A DNA stretch of 64,000 nt from contig NZ_CP108070.1 in NCBI RefSeq assembly GCF_036178845.1, positions 7,874,001 to 7,938,000 of the forward strand. Reading direction: 5' to 3'. The stretch is from Streptomyces sp. NBC_00271 (GTDB lineage: Bacteria > Actinomycetota > Actinomycetes > Streptomycetales > Streptomycetaceae). Position 1 is the stretch's first letter. Each line of letters starts with the position of its first letter. Under the pieces are notes generated by a model that was given only the letters and a program-made list of their open reading frames with translations, was not told where the DNA came from and searched no databases. The position numbers and the translations under genes were made by a program. Shown one piece after another: positions 1 to 6,983 of this stretch.

Positions 1-1190
1 TGCACCGTAACCGGAACCTCACGAAGCGCGCCCTGCTCGCGGGCGCGGTACTCGCCGCACTCGCCGTACTTCCGGGCTGCGACGCCGAGTCCAAGAACAC
101 CGCGCACGAGGCCGTCGGCACCCAGGCCGCCGTCAAACCGGCCCAGCCGAAGCAGCCCGACGGCCTGCCCGGCATGCCGCCCGTGCTAGACCCGAGGGAC
201 GTCTACGCCGCCGACCGGCCGAACAAGCTCTCGCCGGTCGTCAAGGACTTCCCGTCCCGCGTGTACGTCCCCAACACCAACTCCAACACGGTCTCCGTGA
301 TCGACCCGAAGACGTACGAGGTCATCGAGACGATCCGGGTCGGCGCCCAGCCCCAGCACGTCGTCCCCTCCTGGGACATGAAGACGCTCTGGGTCAACAA
401 CGACCGGGGCAACACCCTCACCCCCATCGACCCGAGGACCGGCAAGGCGGGCAAGACCGTCGACGTGCACGACCCGTACAACCTGTACTTCACGCCCGAC
501 GGCAAGTACGCGATCGTCATGGCCTCCCTCGACCGCGAGCTGGTCTTCCGCGACGCGCACACCATGAAGCGTGTGAAGACCGAGCCGGTCAGCTGCTACG
601 GCGTCAACCACGCCGACTTCTCCCCCGACGGCCGCTACTTCATCGTCTCCTGCGAGTTCAGCGGCGAGCTGCTGAAGGTCGACACCGCGCGGATGAAGGT
701 GGTCGCCCAGGAGAAGCTGCCCTTCCGCGGTGCCATGCCGCAGGACGTCAAGATCTCGCCCGACGGCAAGCGGTACTACATCGCCGACATGGTGGCCAAC
801 GGCGTGTGGATCCTCGACGGGGACAAGTTCACGAGGCCGTCCTTCCTCCCGACCGGCAAGGGCTGCCACGGGCTGTACGTCAGCCGTGACTCGCGCGAGA
901 TGTACATCTCCAACCGGGGCGAGGGCACCATCTCCGTCTTCGACTTCACCCAGAACAGTCTGACCAAGAAGTGGCGCCTGCCCCACGGCGGCAGCCCCGA
1001 CATGGGCGGCGTCTCCGCCGACGGCAAGGTCCTGTGGCTGTCGGGTCGCTACAACTCCGAGGTGTACGCCATCGACACCCGCACCGGCGTCCAGCTGGCC
1101 CGCATCCCGGTCGGCAGCGGCCCGCACGGCCTGGCCGTCTACCCGCAGCCGGGCCGCTACTCGCTCGGCCACACCGGCATCTTCCGCTGA
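1..1190 (+). CDS. Lipoprotein with YVTN-type beta-propeller (5' end cut by one base)
   Basis: Cell-surface propeller protein of unknown ligand. The window opens on TG followed by CAC, so the ATG most likely begins one base before the window and the protein is otherwise complete (about 396 aa). The N-terminus is a basic segment, a hydrophobic stretch (ALLAGAVLAALAVLPGC) and a lipobox-like LPGC, indicating a lipoprotein. The body shows repeated blades of the YVTN/SMP-30-like type: SRVYVPNTNSNTVSVID, a later NRGEGTISVFDF blade and the closing VGSGPHGLAVYP. Such proteins are often carried with metal or quinoprotein oxidoreductases, but no partner is visible here. The proline at lipobox position -2 is unusual but tolerated in actinobacteria. 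Function is not assignable beyond the fold. Confidence 0.85.
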   Translation, partial: HRNRNLTKRALLAGAVLAALAVLPGCDAESKNTAHEAVGTQAAVKPAQPKQPDGLPGMPPVLDPRDVYAADRPNKLSPVVKDFPSRVYVPNTNSNTVSVIDPKTYEVIETIRVGAQPQHVVPSWDMKTLWVNNDRGNTLTPIDPRTGKAGKTVDVHDPYNLYFTPDGKYAIVMASLDRELVFRDAHTMKRVKTEPVSCYGVNHADFSPDGRYFIVSCEFSGELLKVDTARMKVVAQEKLPFRGAMPQDVKISPDGKRYYIADMVANGVWILDGDKFTRPSFLPTGKGCHGLYVSRDSREMYISNRGEGTISVFDFTQNSLTKKWRLPHGGSPDMGGVSADGKVLWLSGRYNSEVYAIDTRTGVQLARIPVGSGPHGLAVYPQPGRYSLGHTGIFR

Positions 1191-1280
1191 TCCGCGCCCG
1201 GTCGACCCTAAGGCGGTGACACGCCGCCGTACGGGTGAAGATCCCCGGCCCGCCGCCGCAGAACCGAGATCGTGCTCCCC

Positions 1281-1889
1281 ATGATCGCAACTCGCCTGCG
1301 GCGGCGGGCCGCCGCCGTCGTCGTCTCCCTCTCGGCCGTCTTCGCGACCTCCGCCGCGACGCTCCCCGCGACCCCCACCGCCCCGCTCGCCAAGGCCGTC
1401 GCGCCCACCTGTCCCCAGTTCTACGACCCGGTCAAGGCCGCCGCCGACCACCGCGTGCAGATCGACCGCATCACCCCCGAGCCGGTCTGGCGCAAGACCT
1501 GCGGCACGCTGTACCGCAGCGACAGCAGGGGCCCCGCCACCGTCTTCGAGCAGGGCTTCCACCCCAAGGACGTCATCAACGGGCAGTACGACATCGAGCA
1601 GTACGTCCTGGTCAACCAGCCCTCGCCGTACGTGTCGACGACGTACGACCACGACCTGTACAAGACCTGGTACAAGTCCGGCTTCAACTACTACATCGAC
1701 GCGCCCGGCGGCGTCGACGTCAACAAGACCATCGGTGACACCCACAAGTGGGCCGACCAGGTCGAGGTCGCCTTCCCCGGCGGTATCGCGCGCCAGTACA
1801 TCATCGGCGTCTGCCCGGTCGACAAGAAGACCAAGACCGAGATCATGAGCGACTGCGAGAGCAACCCGTACTACGAGCCCTGGCACTGA
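1281..1889 (+). CDS. Secreted mono-ADP-ribosyltransferase, scabin/ScARP family
   Basis: Predicted secreted NAD-dependent ADP-ribosyltransferase. Characterised relatives (scabin of S. scabies, ScARP of S. coelicolor) modify guanine bases of DNA and nucleosides. The ~200-aa protein has an Arg-rich, hydrophobic signal peptide and the pierisin-like core: catalytic Arg in LYRSDSR (about residue 79), STT in PYVSTTYD (about 119-121, where relatives usually have STS), and the QxE motif in ADQVEVAF (Q160, E162). Two cysteine pairs (C44/C74 and C178/C192) suit a disulfide-stabilised extracellular enzyme. GTG at 1272 is an alternative start; neither start has a strong ribosome-binding site. It stands alone between a surface propeller and a convergent GNAT gene. 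Family membership is confident; the substrate here is inferred. Confidence 0.85.
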   Translation: MIATRLRRRAAAVVVSLSAVFATSAATLPATPTAPLAKAVAPTCPQFYDPVKAAADHRVQIDRITPEPVWRKTCGTLYRSDSRGPATVFEQGFHPKDVINGQYDIEQYVLVNQPSPYVSTTYDHDLYKTWYKSGFNYYIDAPGGVDVNKTIGDTHKWADQVEVAFPGGIARQYIIGVCPVDKKTKTEIMSDCESNPYYEPWH

Positions 1890-1892
1890 CGC

Positions 1893-2528
1893 CTATCCGG
1901 CGATGAACAGCGCCTCCGAGCCCACGGGACGATAACCGGCCGCCTGGAACGTCCGCATGCTGCGGGCGTTCCCCGGCGCGACCTGCGCCCACAGCGGCTC
2001 CGGGGCGAGCTGCCGGGCCGCCGTCACCAGGGCCCGGCCCAGCCCCCGGTGCCGTACTCCTTCGTCCACCTCGACGGAGACCTCGAGCCGCCCCGCGATT
2101 CCTCGCCCCAGCACCAGCACACCGCCCTCCGTCGTCCACGCGCGCACGTCGGCACGGCGCCTACGGGCGTACACGATCCGCGGATGGTCGCCGTCCGTGA
2201 TCTCCTTCAGCGGGACCGCCGGCTCGCCCGGCAGGGGAGAGCCCACCAGCATCGCGTCGATGGTCTCGGACGTACGCCCCGTCCGCTCGAGGAAGGCCGC
2301 CAGGAACCGCGCGTTCATCGGCGCGGCGAGGGCGTCGCACGGCACGGCGGCCAGCGTGTCGTACACCCACCGCGGATCCTCGTCCGTGAAGACCACCGCG
2401 TGCGCGGTGAAGGCGAGCACCCCCGCGTCCCGGTGGGACGCCTGCGCCACGACGGTCGTACGACCGTCCGGCGGTGGGAAGACGCCCTGTGCGGCCGCGT
2501 CGAGAATGTCCCGAAGAGTCTCCACCAC
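1893..2528 (-). CDS. GNAT family N-acetyltransferase
   Basis: Acetyl-CoA-dependent N-acetyltransferase of unknown substrate. The C-terminal half carries the GNAT fold: beta4 EVSVEVDEGVRHRGLGRALV with the acetyl-CoA pyrophosphate loop (RHRGLG), then WAQVAPGNARSMRTFQAAGY, the typical beta5/alpha4 segment ending in an aromatic residue. The N-terminal ~120 residues resemble the less conserved half of two-domain GNATs. The start is one of two adjacent GTG codons (2528 or 2525) behind AAGGAG (complement of 2533-2538). A longer reading would run through the promoter region of the divergent MerR gene, so it was rejected. The 46-bp gap to that gene suggests shared control. Confidence 0.8.
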   Translation of the reverse strand: MVETLRDILDAAAQGVFPPPDGRTTVVAQASHRDAGVLAFTAHAVVFTDEDPRWVYDTLAAVPCDALAAPMNARFLAAFLERTGRTSETIDAMLVGSPLPGEPAVPLKEITDGDHPRIVYARRRRADVRAWTTEGGVLVLGRGIAGRLEVSVEVDEGVRHRGLGRALVTAARQLAPEPLWAQVAPGNARSMRTFQAAGYRPVGSEALFIAG

Positions 2529-2574
2529 CGTGCTCCTTGAGTCTCCACCCACTGGAAGGCCCAGACTCGCAGAC

Positions 2575-3489
2575 ATGATCGACGACGGCACCGGACTTCT
2601 CACCATCGGCGAGCTGGCCCGGGCCACCGGACTGACCGTGCGCACCATCCGCTACTGGTCGGACGAGGGCGCCCTGCCCCCGGTGGCCCGCTCCTCGGGC
2701 GGCTACCGGCTGTACGACGCCGCGTCCGTGGCCCGCCTCGAACTGATCCGCACCCTGCGCGAACTGGGCCTCGGTCTTGACGACGTACGCAAGGTGCTGG
2801 CCGGCGAGACGACGGTCGCGGAGGTGGCCGCCGCCCATGTGACGGCGCTGGACGCGCAGATCAGCTCGCTGAAGGTGACGAGGGCGGTGCTGTCGTCCGT
2901 GGCGCGACGCGGTTCGACCGCGGAGGAGATGACGCTCATGAACAAGCTGGCGCGGCTGTCGGCCGCCGAACGGAAACGGATCATGGAGGAGTTCGTGGAG
3001 GAGCTGTTCCACGGGCTCGACTCCGTGGATCCGGCCATCCAGGAGCGGATGCGCTCCACCGCGGTGGACCTGCCTCAGGAGCCGACCCGCGAGCAGGTGG
3101 ACGCCTGGGTGGAGCTGGCGGAGATGGTCCAGGATCCGGAGTTCCGGGCGCAGATGCGCACGGTGGTCGAGTTCAACGCGGCCGACCAGGACCACGCCGC
3201 GGCAGCCGGGCGATCCTTGTGGTTCCCCATGCGCATGCTCCAGTTGGCGACCGAGGCCCGCGCCCGGGGAATCGCCCCCGAGTCGCCGGAGGCGGCGGCG
3301 CTCCTGCGGGAGGTGCTGGGGGACGGCGACCCGGCCGCCGTACTCGCACGCATGGAGTCGGCGTCCAACGACCGGCTCGCCCGGTACCGGGAGTTGCTGT
3401 CCACGGTGAAGGGCGCGGGGACCCCGTCCGCGCACCGTGCGGAGTTCGGCTGGGTGGTCGCCGCACTGAGGGCCGGCGCGGACCGTTAA
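2575..3489 (+). CDS. MerR family transcriptional regulator
   Basis: DNA-binding regulator, 304 aa. Residues ~8-75 are a MerR winged helix: LLTIGELARATGLTVRTIRY, a wing containing SGGYRLYD, then the LELIRTLRELGLGLDDVRKV helix. A long C-terminal part (~75-304) is helical and lacks the cysteine ligands of metal sensors, so a metal effector is unlikely. It may sense an organic ligand or act constitutively. The ATG at 2575 is chosen because it begins the conserved domain directly and lies opposite the divergent GNAT start, leaving only ~46 bp for both promoters. MerR proteins usually act on spaced promoters in such divergent gaps, so self-control and control of the acetyltransferase are plausible inferences. 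Confidence 0.88.
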   Translation: MIDDGTGLLTIGELARATGLTVRTIRYWSDEGALPPVARSSGGYRLYDAASVARLELIRTLRELGLGLDDVRKVLAGETTVAEVAAAHVTALDAQISSLKVTRAVLSSVARRGSTAEEMTLMNKLARLSAAERKRIMEEFVEELFHGLDSVDPAIQERMRSTAVDLPQEPTREQVDAWVELAEMVQDPEFRAQMRTVVEFNAADQDHAAAAGRSLWFPMRMLQLATEARARGIAPESPEAAALLREVLGDGDPAAVLARMESASNDRLARYRELLSTVKGAGTPSAHRAEFGWVVAALRAGADR

Positions 3490-3537
3490 TCTGACCTCCG
3501 TCAATACAGCGGTAATGCACTACGAAGGGGCGGATCG

Positions 3538-3750
3538 GTGGCGGACATCGAGGAAGCACGCAAGCAGTTCGAGCGGATCGATACGGACGGTGACGGTTTC
3601 ATCACCGCGGCCGAGTTCAAGAGCGCCCTCGCCCAGGGCGGCGACTGGAACGTCACCGACTCGGTGGCGGAGGCCATCATCGCCACCCGCGACCTCAACG
3701 GGGACAAGGTCCTCTCGTTCGACGAGTTCTGGACCCACCTGAACAAGTGA
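3538..3750 (+). CDS. Two-EF-hand calcium-binding protein (CabD-like)
   Basis: Small 70-aa cytoplasmic calcium-binding protein. Two canonical 12-residue loops are present: DTDGDGFITAAE and DLNGDKVLSFDE. Each has acidic ligands at positions 1, 3, 5 and a Glu at 12, separated by a helical linker. The length and arrangement match the S. coelicolor EF-hand protein known as CabD (SCO5464, from memory). It starts at GTG 3538 with GAAGGGG just upstream. No enzymatic domain is present, so it is probably a calcium sensor or buffer; partners are unknown. A strong GC-rich hairpin follows the stop, so it is probably monocistronic. Confidence 0.9.
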   Translation: MADIEEARKQFERIDTDGDGFITAAEFKSALAQGGDWNVTDSVAEAIIATRDLNGDKVLSFDEFWTHLNK

Positions 3751-3780
3751 CCCGGGCCCTGACCAGGTGACCCGGACACA

Positions 3781-3812
3781 GGGGCGCCCGCCGACCATCC
3801 GGCGGGCGCCCC
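3781..3812 (+). terminator. GC-rich hairpin after the EF-hand gene
   Basis: Perfect 12-bp inverted repeat GGGGCGCCCGCC / GGCGGGCGCCCC with an 8-nt loop, 30 bp after the EF-hand stop codon. It is followed by TTCGTC rather than a T-run, as is common for Streptomyces terminators. Confidence 0.8.
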
Positions 3813-3924
3813 TTCGTCATGCCGTGCGCGTGGTGCGCCGGCGTGCACCATGAAGGCGTACGCGATGACGAGGGGGCCGTTGCCGGTGCCCTCGTAGTCG
3901 CCGAACCGGTCGCCGACCTGAAGG

Positions 3925-4353
3925 GTGCAGAAGCTGTGCCGCGCCGCGGTGACGGACGTCCACGAGGTGCGGATCCTGGCGGAGGTGCGGGCGGCCCGCC
4001 TCGCGGCCGCCCGTCACACACCGGAGGACGTCACCGTCCTGGAGGCCGCGGCCTTCGTCGACGCCGACATCGCGCTGCACGCGGCCGTGGTCGCCGCCGC
4101 GCGCAACCCCGTACTCACCGACCTCTTCGGGGAGTTCGTGCCCGCCCTGCGGGAGGGCCTGATCGAGATGCTGGACCTGGTGGGGATGTGGGAGCACGAC
4201 CCCCACACGGGCGACGACGCCCACGCGGCGCTGGTACGGGCCGTCGCGGACGGGGACGCGGACACGGCGGGGACGGTCCTCCGAGAGGAGCTGGAGGAGA
4301 CCCTCGCCCTGTTGCGGCGGCCCGTCACCCGAACGCCGTACGTCCCGGAATAG
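3925..4353 (+). pseudogene. Remnant of a GntR/FadR-type regulator (FCD domain only)
   Basis: The frame encodes most of an FCD ligand-binding domain: EVRAARLAAARHTPEDV, then [31 protein letters not shown] and a final HAALVRAVADGDADTA segment. In FadR-type regulators this follows a winged-helix domain of ~70 aa. Here a stop codon lies immediately before GTG 3925 and no winged helix is visible upstream in any frame. The segment between helix 2 and the DADIALH helix also looks about 20 residues too short. Without its DNA-binding domain it cannot act as a regulator. It may still be translated, but it is best read as a decaying gene. The 3813-3924 stretch upstream gives no recognisable product. Confidence 0.65.
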
Positions 4354-4422
4354 GCCCGCGTGCACCACGGTTGACGGTCACCGTCAGTCCAGTGGCGTCA
4401 ACCCCGGAAGGGCCTGTCCATC

Positions 4423-5085
4423 ATGAAGATCGGCATCATCGGAGCGGGCAACATCGGCGGCAATCTCACCCGACGGCTCACCGCCCTCGGACACGACGTC
4501 TCGGTCGCGAACTCCCGCGGTCCGGGGACCCTCACCGCACTCGCCGAGGAAACCGGGGCGACCCCCGTCAAGGTCGAGGACGCGGCGCGCGACGCCGAGG
4601 TCGTCGTCGTCACGGTTCCCCTGAAGGCGGTCCCGAACCTGCCGCACGGACTTGTGGACCAGGCCGCCGAGGGCGTCGCCGTCATCGACACCGGCAACTA
4701 CTACCCCCAGCAGCGCGACGGCAGGATCGCCGCGATCGAGGACGAGGGCCTGACCGAGAGCGGCTGGACGGCCCGGCAGATCGGCCACACCGTCGTCAAG
4801 GCGTTCAACGGCACGTACGCCCAGGACATCCTGGACCGGCACCGCCCGGCCGGCGCCCCCGACCGACTGGCGCTGCCGGTGGCCGGTGACGACGAGGCCG
4901 CCAAGCGGGTCGTACGTGAGCTCATCGACGAACTCGGCTTCGACACGGTCGACACGGGCGGCCTCGACGAGTCCTGGCGCCAGCAGCCCGGCACCCCGGT
5001 CTACGGCCTCCAGAAGGGCGTCGACGAGGTGACCAAGGCGCTGGCGGAGGCGCCCCGGGAGCGCTCCGCGGACTTCCGCGCGTAA
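4423..5085 (+). CDS. NADPH/F420-dependent oxidoreductase family protein
   Basis: Rossmann-fold protein of the NADP-oxidoreductase coenzyme F420-dependent family (220 aa). The N-terminus MKIGIIGAGNIGGNLTRRL holds the GxGxxG dinucleotide motif. SVANSRGP follows beta2 with the Ser-Arg pair that favours NADP. VVVTVPLKAV and VIDTGNYYP are the next strands, and VVKAFNGTYAQ matches the substrate-side helix of the family. Family members either reduce F420 with NADPH or act on small substrates. The exact reaction cannot be read from sequence. A strong ribosome-binding site is not obvious. The gene is convergent with the MOSC gene, 2 bp apart. Confidence 0.8.
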   Translation: MKIGIIGAGNIGGNLTRRLTALGHDVSVANSRGPGTLTALAEETGATPVKVEDAARDAEVVVVTVPLKAVPNLPHGLVDQAAEGVAVIDTGNYYPQQRDGRIAAIEDEGLTESGWTARQIGHTVVKAFNGTYAQDILDRHRPAGAPDRLALPVAGDDEAAKRVVRELIDELGFDTVDTGGLDESWRQQPGTPVYGLQKGVDEVTKALAEAPRERSADFRA

Positions 5086-5087
5086 CG

Positions 5088-5633
5088 TCAGACAGTCCGC
5101 AGCGGACGGTGCGGCCCGACCGGCAACTCGACCTCGACGGGGTCCCCGGGCCGCACCACACCGCCTTCCCGTACGACGCTCATGACCCCGGACTTGTAGA
5201 CGACGCCGCCGCCGTCCTCGTCCCTCCCGACGACCTGCTTGAGCAGCCCCTTCTGGAAGTCGTCGATCTGCGCGCAGGGATTGCGCAGACCGGTGATCTC
5301 CACGACGGCCTCGTCCCCGAGACGCAGCAGCGTGCCCACCGGCAGCCCCAGCAGATCGACACCCCGGGTGGTGACGTTCTCCCCGAGCTCCCCGGGAGCG
5401 ACGGTGAAGCCGCTCTCGCGCAGCTCGTCGAACAGCTCCTCGTGCATGAGGTGCACCTGCCGCAGGTTCACCTGCGACGGGTCCTTCGCCATCCGGAACC
5501 GGTGCTTCACGGTGGTTCCCGCGTGCACATCACCCTCCACCCCGAGCCCGGCGAGCAGCGTGATGCTCTCCCGGTTCGGCTTGGTGAAGGAATACGTCCC
5601 GTTACTGCTGACCGCTGTGACCGCCCCGCCCAT
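5088..5633 (-). CDS. MOSC domain-containing protein
   Basis: MOSC (molybdenum cofactor sulfurase C-terminal) protein of 181 aa, stand-alone type like YiiM. These proteins bind Moco and handle sulfur for molybdoenzymes or N-hydroxylated substrate reduction. Visible features are GVEGDVHAGTTVKHR near residue 35, PGELGENVTTRGVDL (the GENitT-type motif), the conserved Cys in LRNPCAQID (predicted Moco or sulfur ligand), and a glycine-rich DEDGGGVVYKSGV near the end. The three-prime end abuts the convergent oxidoreductase. No other molybdenum-related gene is in the window, so its client enzyme lies elsewhere. Confidence 0.85.
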   Translation of the reverse strand: MGGAVTAVSSNGTYSFTKPNRESITLLAGLGVEGDVHAGTTVKHRFRMAKDPSQVNLRQVHLMHEELFDELRESGFTVAPGELGENVTTRGVDLLGLPVGTLLRLGDEAVVEITGLRNPCAQIDDFQKGLLKQVVGRDEDGGGVVYKSGVMSVVREGGVVRPGDPVEVELPVGPHRPLRTV

Positions 5634-5706
5634 CAGCGAGAGCTCCCCTCTCTCCGGCAGCTCCCACCGAGCCGCGGGTCAGAGCGTACGCGTCGGAGCG
5701 TGATCG

Positions 5707-6060
5707 TCAGGAGAACTCATGGGTCAGCCGGATCTCTCCGACGATGTGGGCGTTGAACTCGTCGAGTTCCTCGGCCGGCACCCACAACTCGAGGATGGTC
5801 CGCCCGCCGACCTGCTGGACGGGGTACCGGCTCAGGAAGTCCGACTCGACCTCGAAGCGCGTGACGTAGCCGGCACCGTCGTGCTTCACGTTCCAGTCCC
5901 GCGCGATCCTGATCGCGTAGTCCTCGTTGAGCACCGGATAGAAGATCGGCTGCTCGGGCAGCCTGGGCGGCCAGGCGCGCCACCCCGACCGCCGGACCAG
6001 GTCCAGTTCCTTGGGACCGGTGGGGCGCCACAGGGTCGTGGTCGCCGGCTGGCTGGACAT
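5707..6060 (-). CDS. Conserved actinobacterial protein, often labelled 'ADP-ribosylation/crystallin J1'
   Basis: Small protein of 117 aa, start MSSQPATTTLWRPTGPKELD. The body (QPIFYPVLNEDYAIRIARDW, then TRFEVESDFLSRYPVQQVGG and ILELWVPAEELDEFNAHIVG) is a well-conserved Streptomyces family that databases often label ADP-ribosylation/crystallin J1. No ADP-ribosylglycohydrolase motif is visible, so that name should not be taken as function. The start at 6060 is chosen because upstream codons are arginine- and proline-rich and unlike family members. No signal peptide or membrane segment. Function unknown. Confidence 0.7.
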   Translation of the reverse strand: MSSQPATTTLWRPTGPKELDLVRRSGWRAWPPRLPEQPIFYPVLNEDYAIRIARDWNVKHDGAGYVTRFEVESDFLSRYPVQQVGGRTILELWVPAEELDEFNAHIVGEIRLTHEFS

Positions 6061-6179
6061 GCGCACCGCTTTCGAAGGGGGGTACGGGGGAGCCCGGACG
6101 ATACCGGGGCCATGAGCCCGGCGGCCACGAGGTTTCCGTCCGTTCCACAAGGGGCGGCTGCCGGCCCGTCATCCCTCTG

Positions 6180-6737
6180 TCAGTCTCCCGTCGCCCACTC
6201 CTTGAGCGCGGCCTTGCTGCCGAAGTTCGCGACGTCCCTGTCCAGGGGCTCGTCGGTGTACTGGTGGAATCGCCACGAGGCCTTGATGCGGGGCTTGCCC
6301 GCGGTCACGTAGTCGGCGATCCACAGCCCGTCTCCGGCGTACGAGGTGGTGTCGACGGTGAGCCAGTAGTTGCGGTTGGTGTAGAGGAGGACCCGGTGGT
6401 TCGGCCGAAGCTGCTTCACCTTCCGGATGAAACGGTCCTTCTCGGCGTTGCTCGCGTGCGTGCCGTCACCGGTGGCCTCCCAGTCGACGGCGAGCAGGTC
6501 CCCGGCCTTCTCGGGGGCCTTGCCGACGAAGTACTCGGCCTGGGCGGTGATGTCGCCGGGCCACAGGAAGTGGTAGAACCCGACCACGCACCCGGCGTCC
6601 CGGGCCGTCTTCACCTGTGCGGTGAGTTTCGGATTGACGTACGTACGGCCCTCCGTCGCCTTGACGAAGACGAACGAGAGGCCGTCGGTGGAGAAAGCGG
6701 ACGACTGGTAGGCGCTTACGTCGATGCCGCGCAGCAT
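6180..6737 (-). CDS. GH25 lysozyme-type muramidase
   Basis: Glycoside hydrolase family 25 domain (185 aa) cleaving the MurNAc-GlcNAc bond of peptidoglycan. It shows the family order: RGIDVSAYQ (first catalytic Asp region), VFVKATEG (YNPK-type strand), GFYHFLWPG, LLAVDWEATGD with the catalytic Asp/Glu pair (DWE), RVLLYTNRNYW, and WIADY near the end. ATG 6737 sits behind GGAGGAG, fixing the start and giving no signal peptide. The enzyme is therefore cytoplasmic or leaves by a non-Sec route or lysis, an oddity for a wall hydrolase. No holin or phage gene is adjacent. Confidence 0.88.
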   Translation of the reverse strand: MLRGIDVSAYQSSAFSTDGLSFVFVKATEGRTYVNPKLTAQVKTARDAGCVVGFYHFLWPGDITAQAEYFVGKAPEKAGDLLAVDWEATGDGTHASNAEKDRFIRKVKQLRPNHRVLLYTNRNYWLTVDTTSYAGDGLWIADYVTAGKPRIKASWRFHQYTDEPLDRDVANFGSKAALKEWATGD

Positions 6738-6983
6738 GGGCGACTCCTCCGTGCGTGGGGGGATGTACACGTACCGTCCTGCCTGATACGTGCGGGGACC
6801 GACTACTTGTCAAATGCCCCCGCTTCCCCCACCACACCCTCGAACACCGGCCCGGACGCGGAACCTCCGCCACCGCCGCCGAGGGCACCCGCGGCCGGTG
6901 CTCACCGTCTTGGAATTTCTTCTGGAGAGCAGGGAAGTGCTCGACCGCGCTTGTCGACCGCTCAAGCCCCCCGCCCCTCATTC

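Noticed and set aside
3817..3924. A minus-strand peptide GDYEGTGNGPLVIAYAFMVH near the FCD fragment
   Set aside because: Looks non-random but matches no family I recognise, and it is cut off on both sides; not called.
4843..5161. Arg-rich antisense frames near the oxidoreductase end
   Set aside because: Shadow of the coding strand; no start site or motif.
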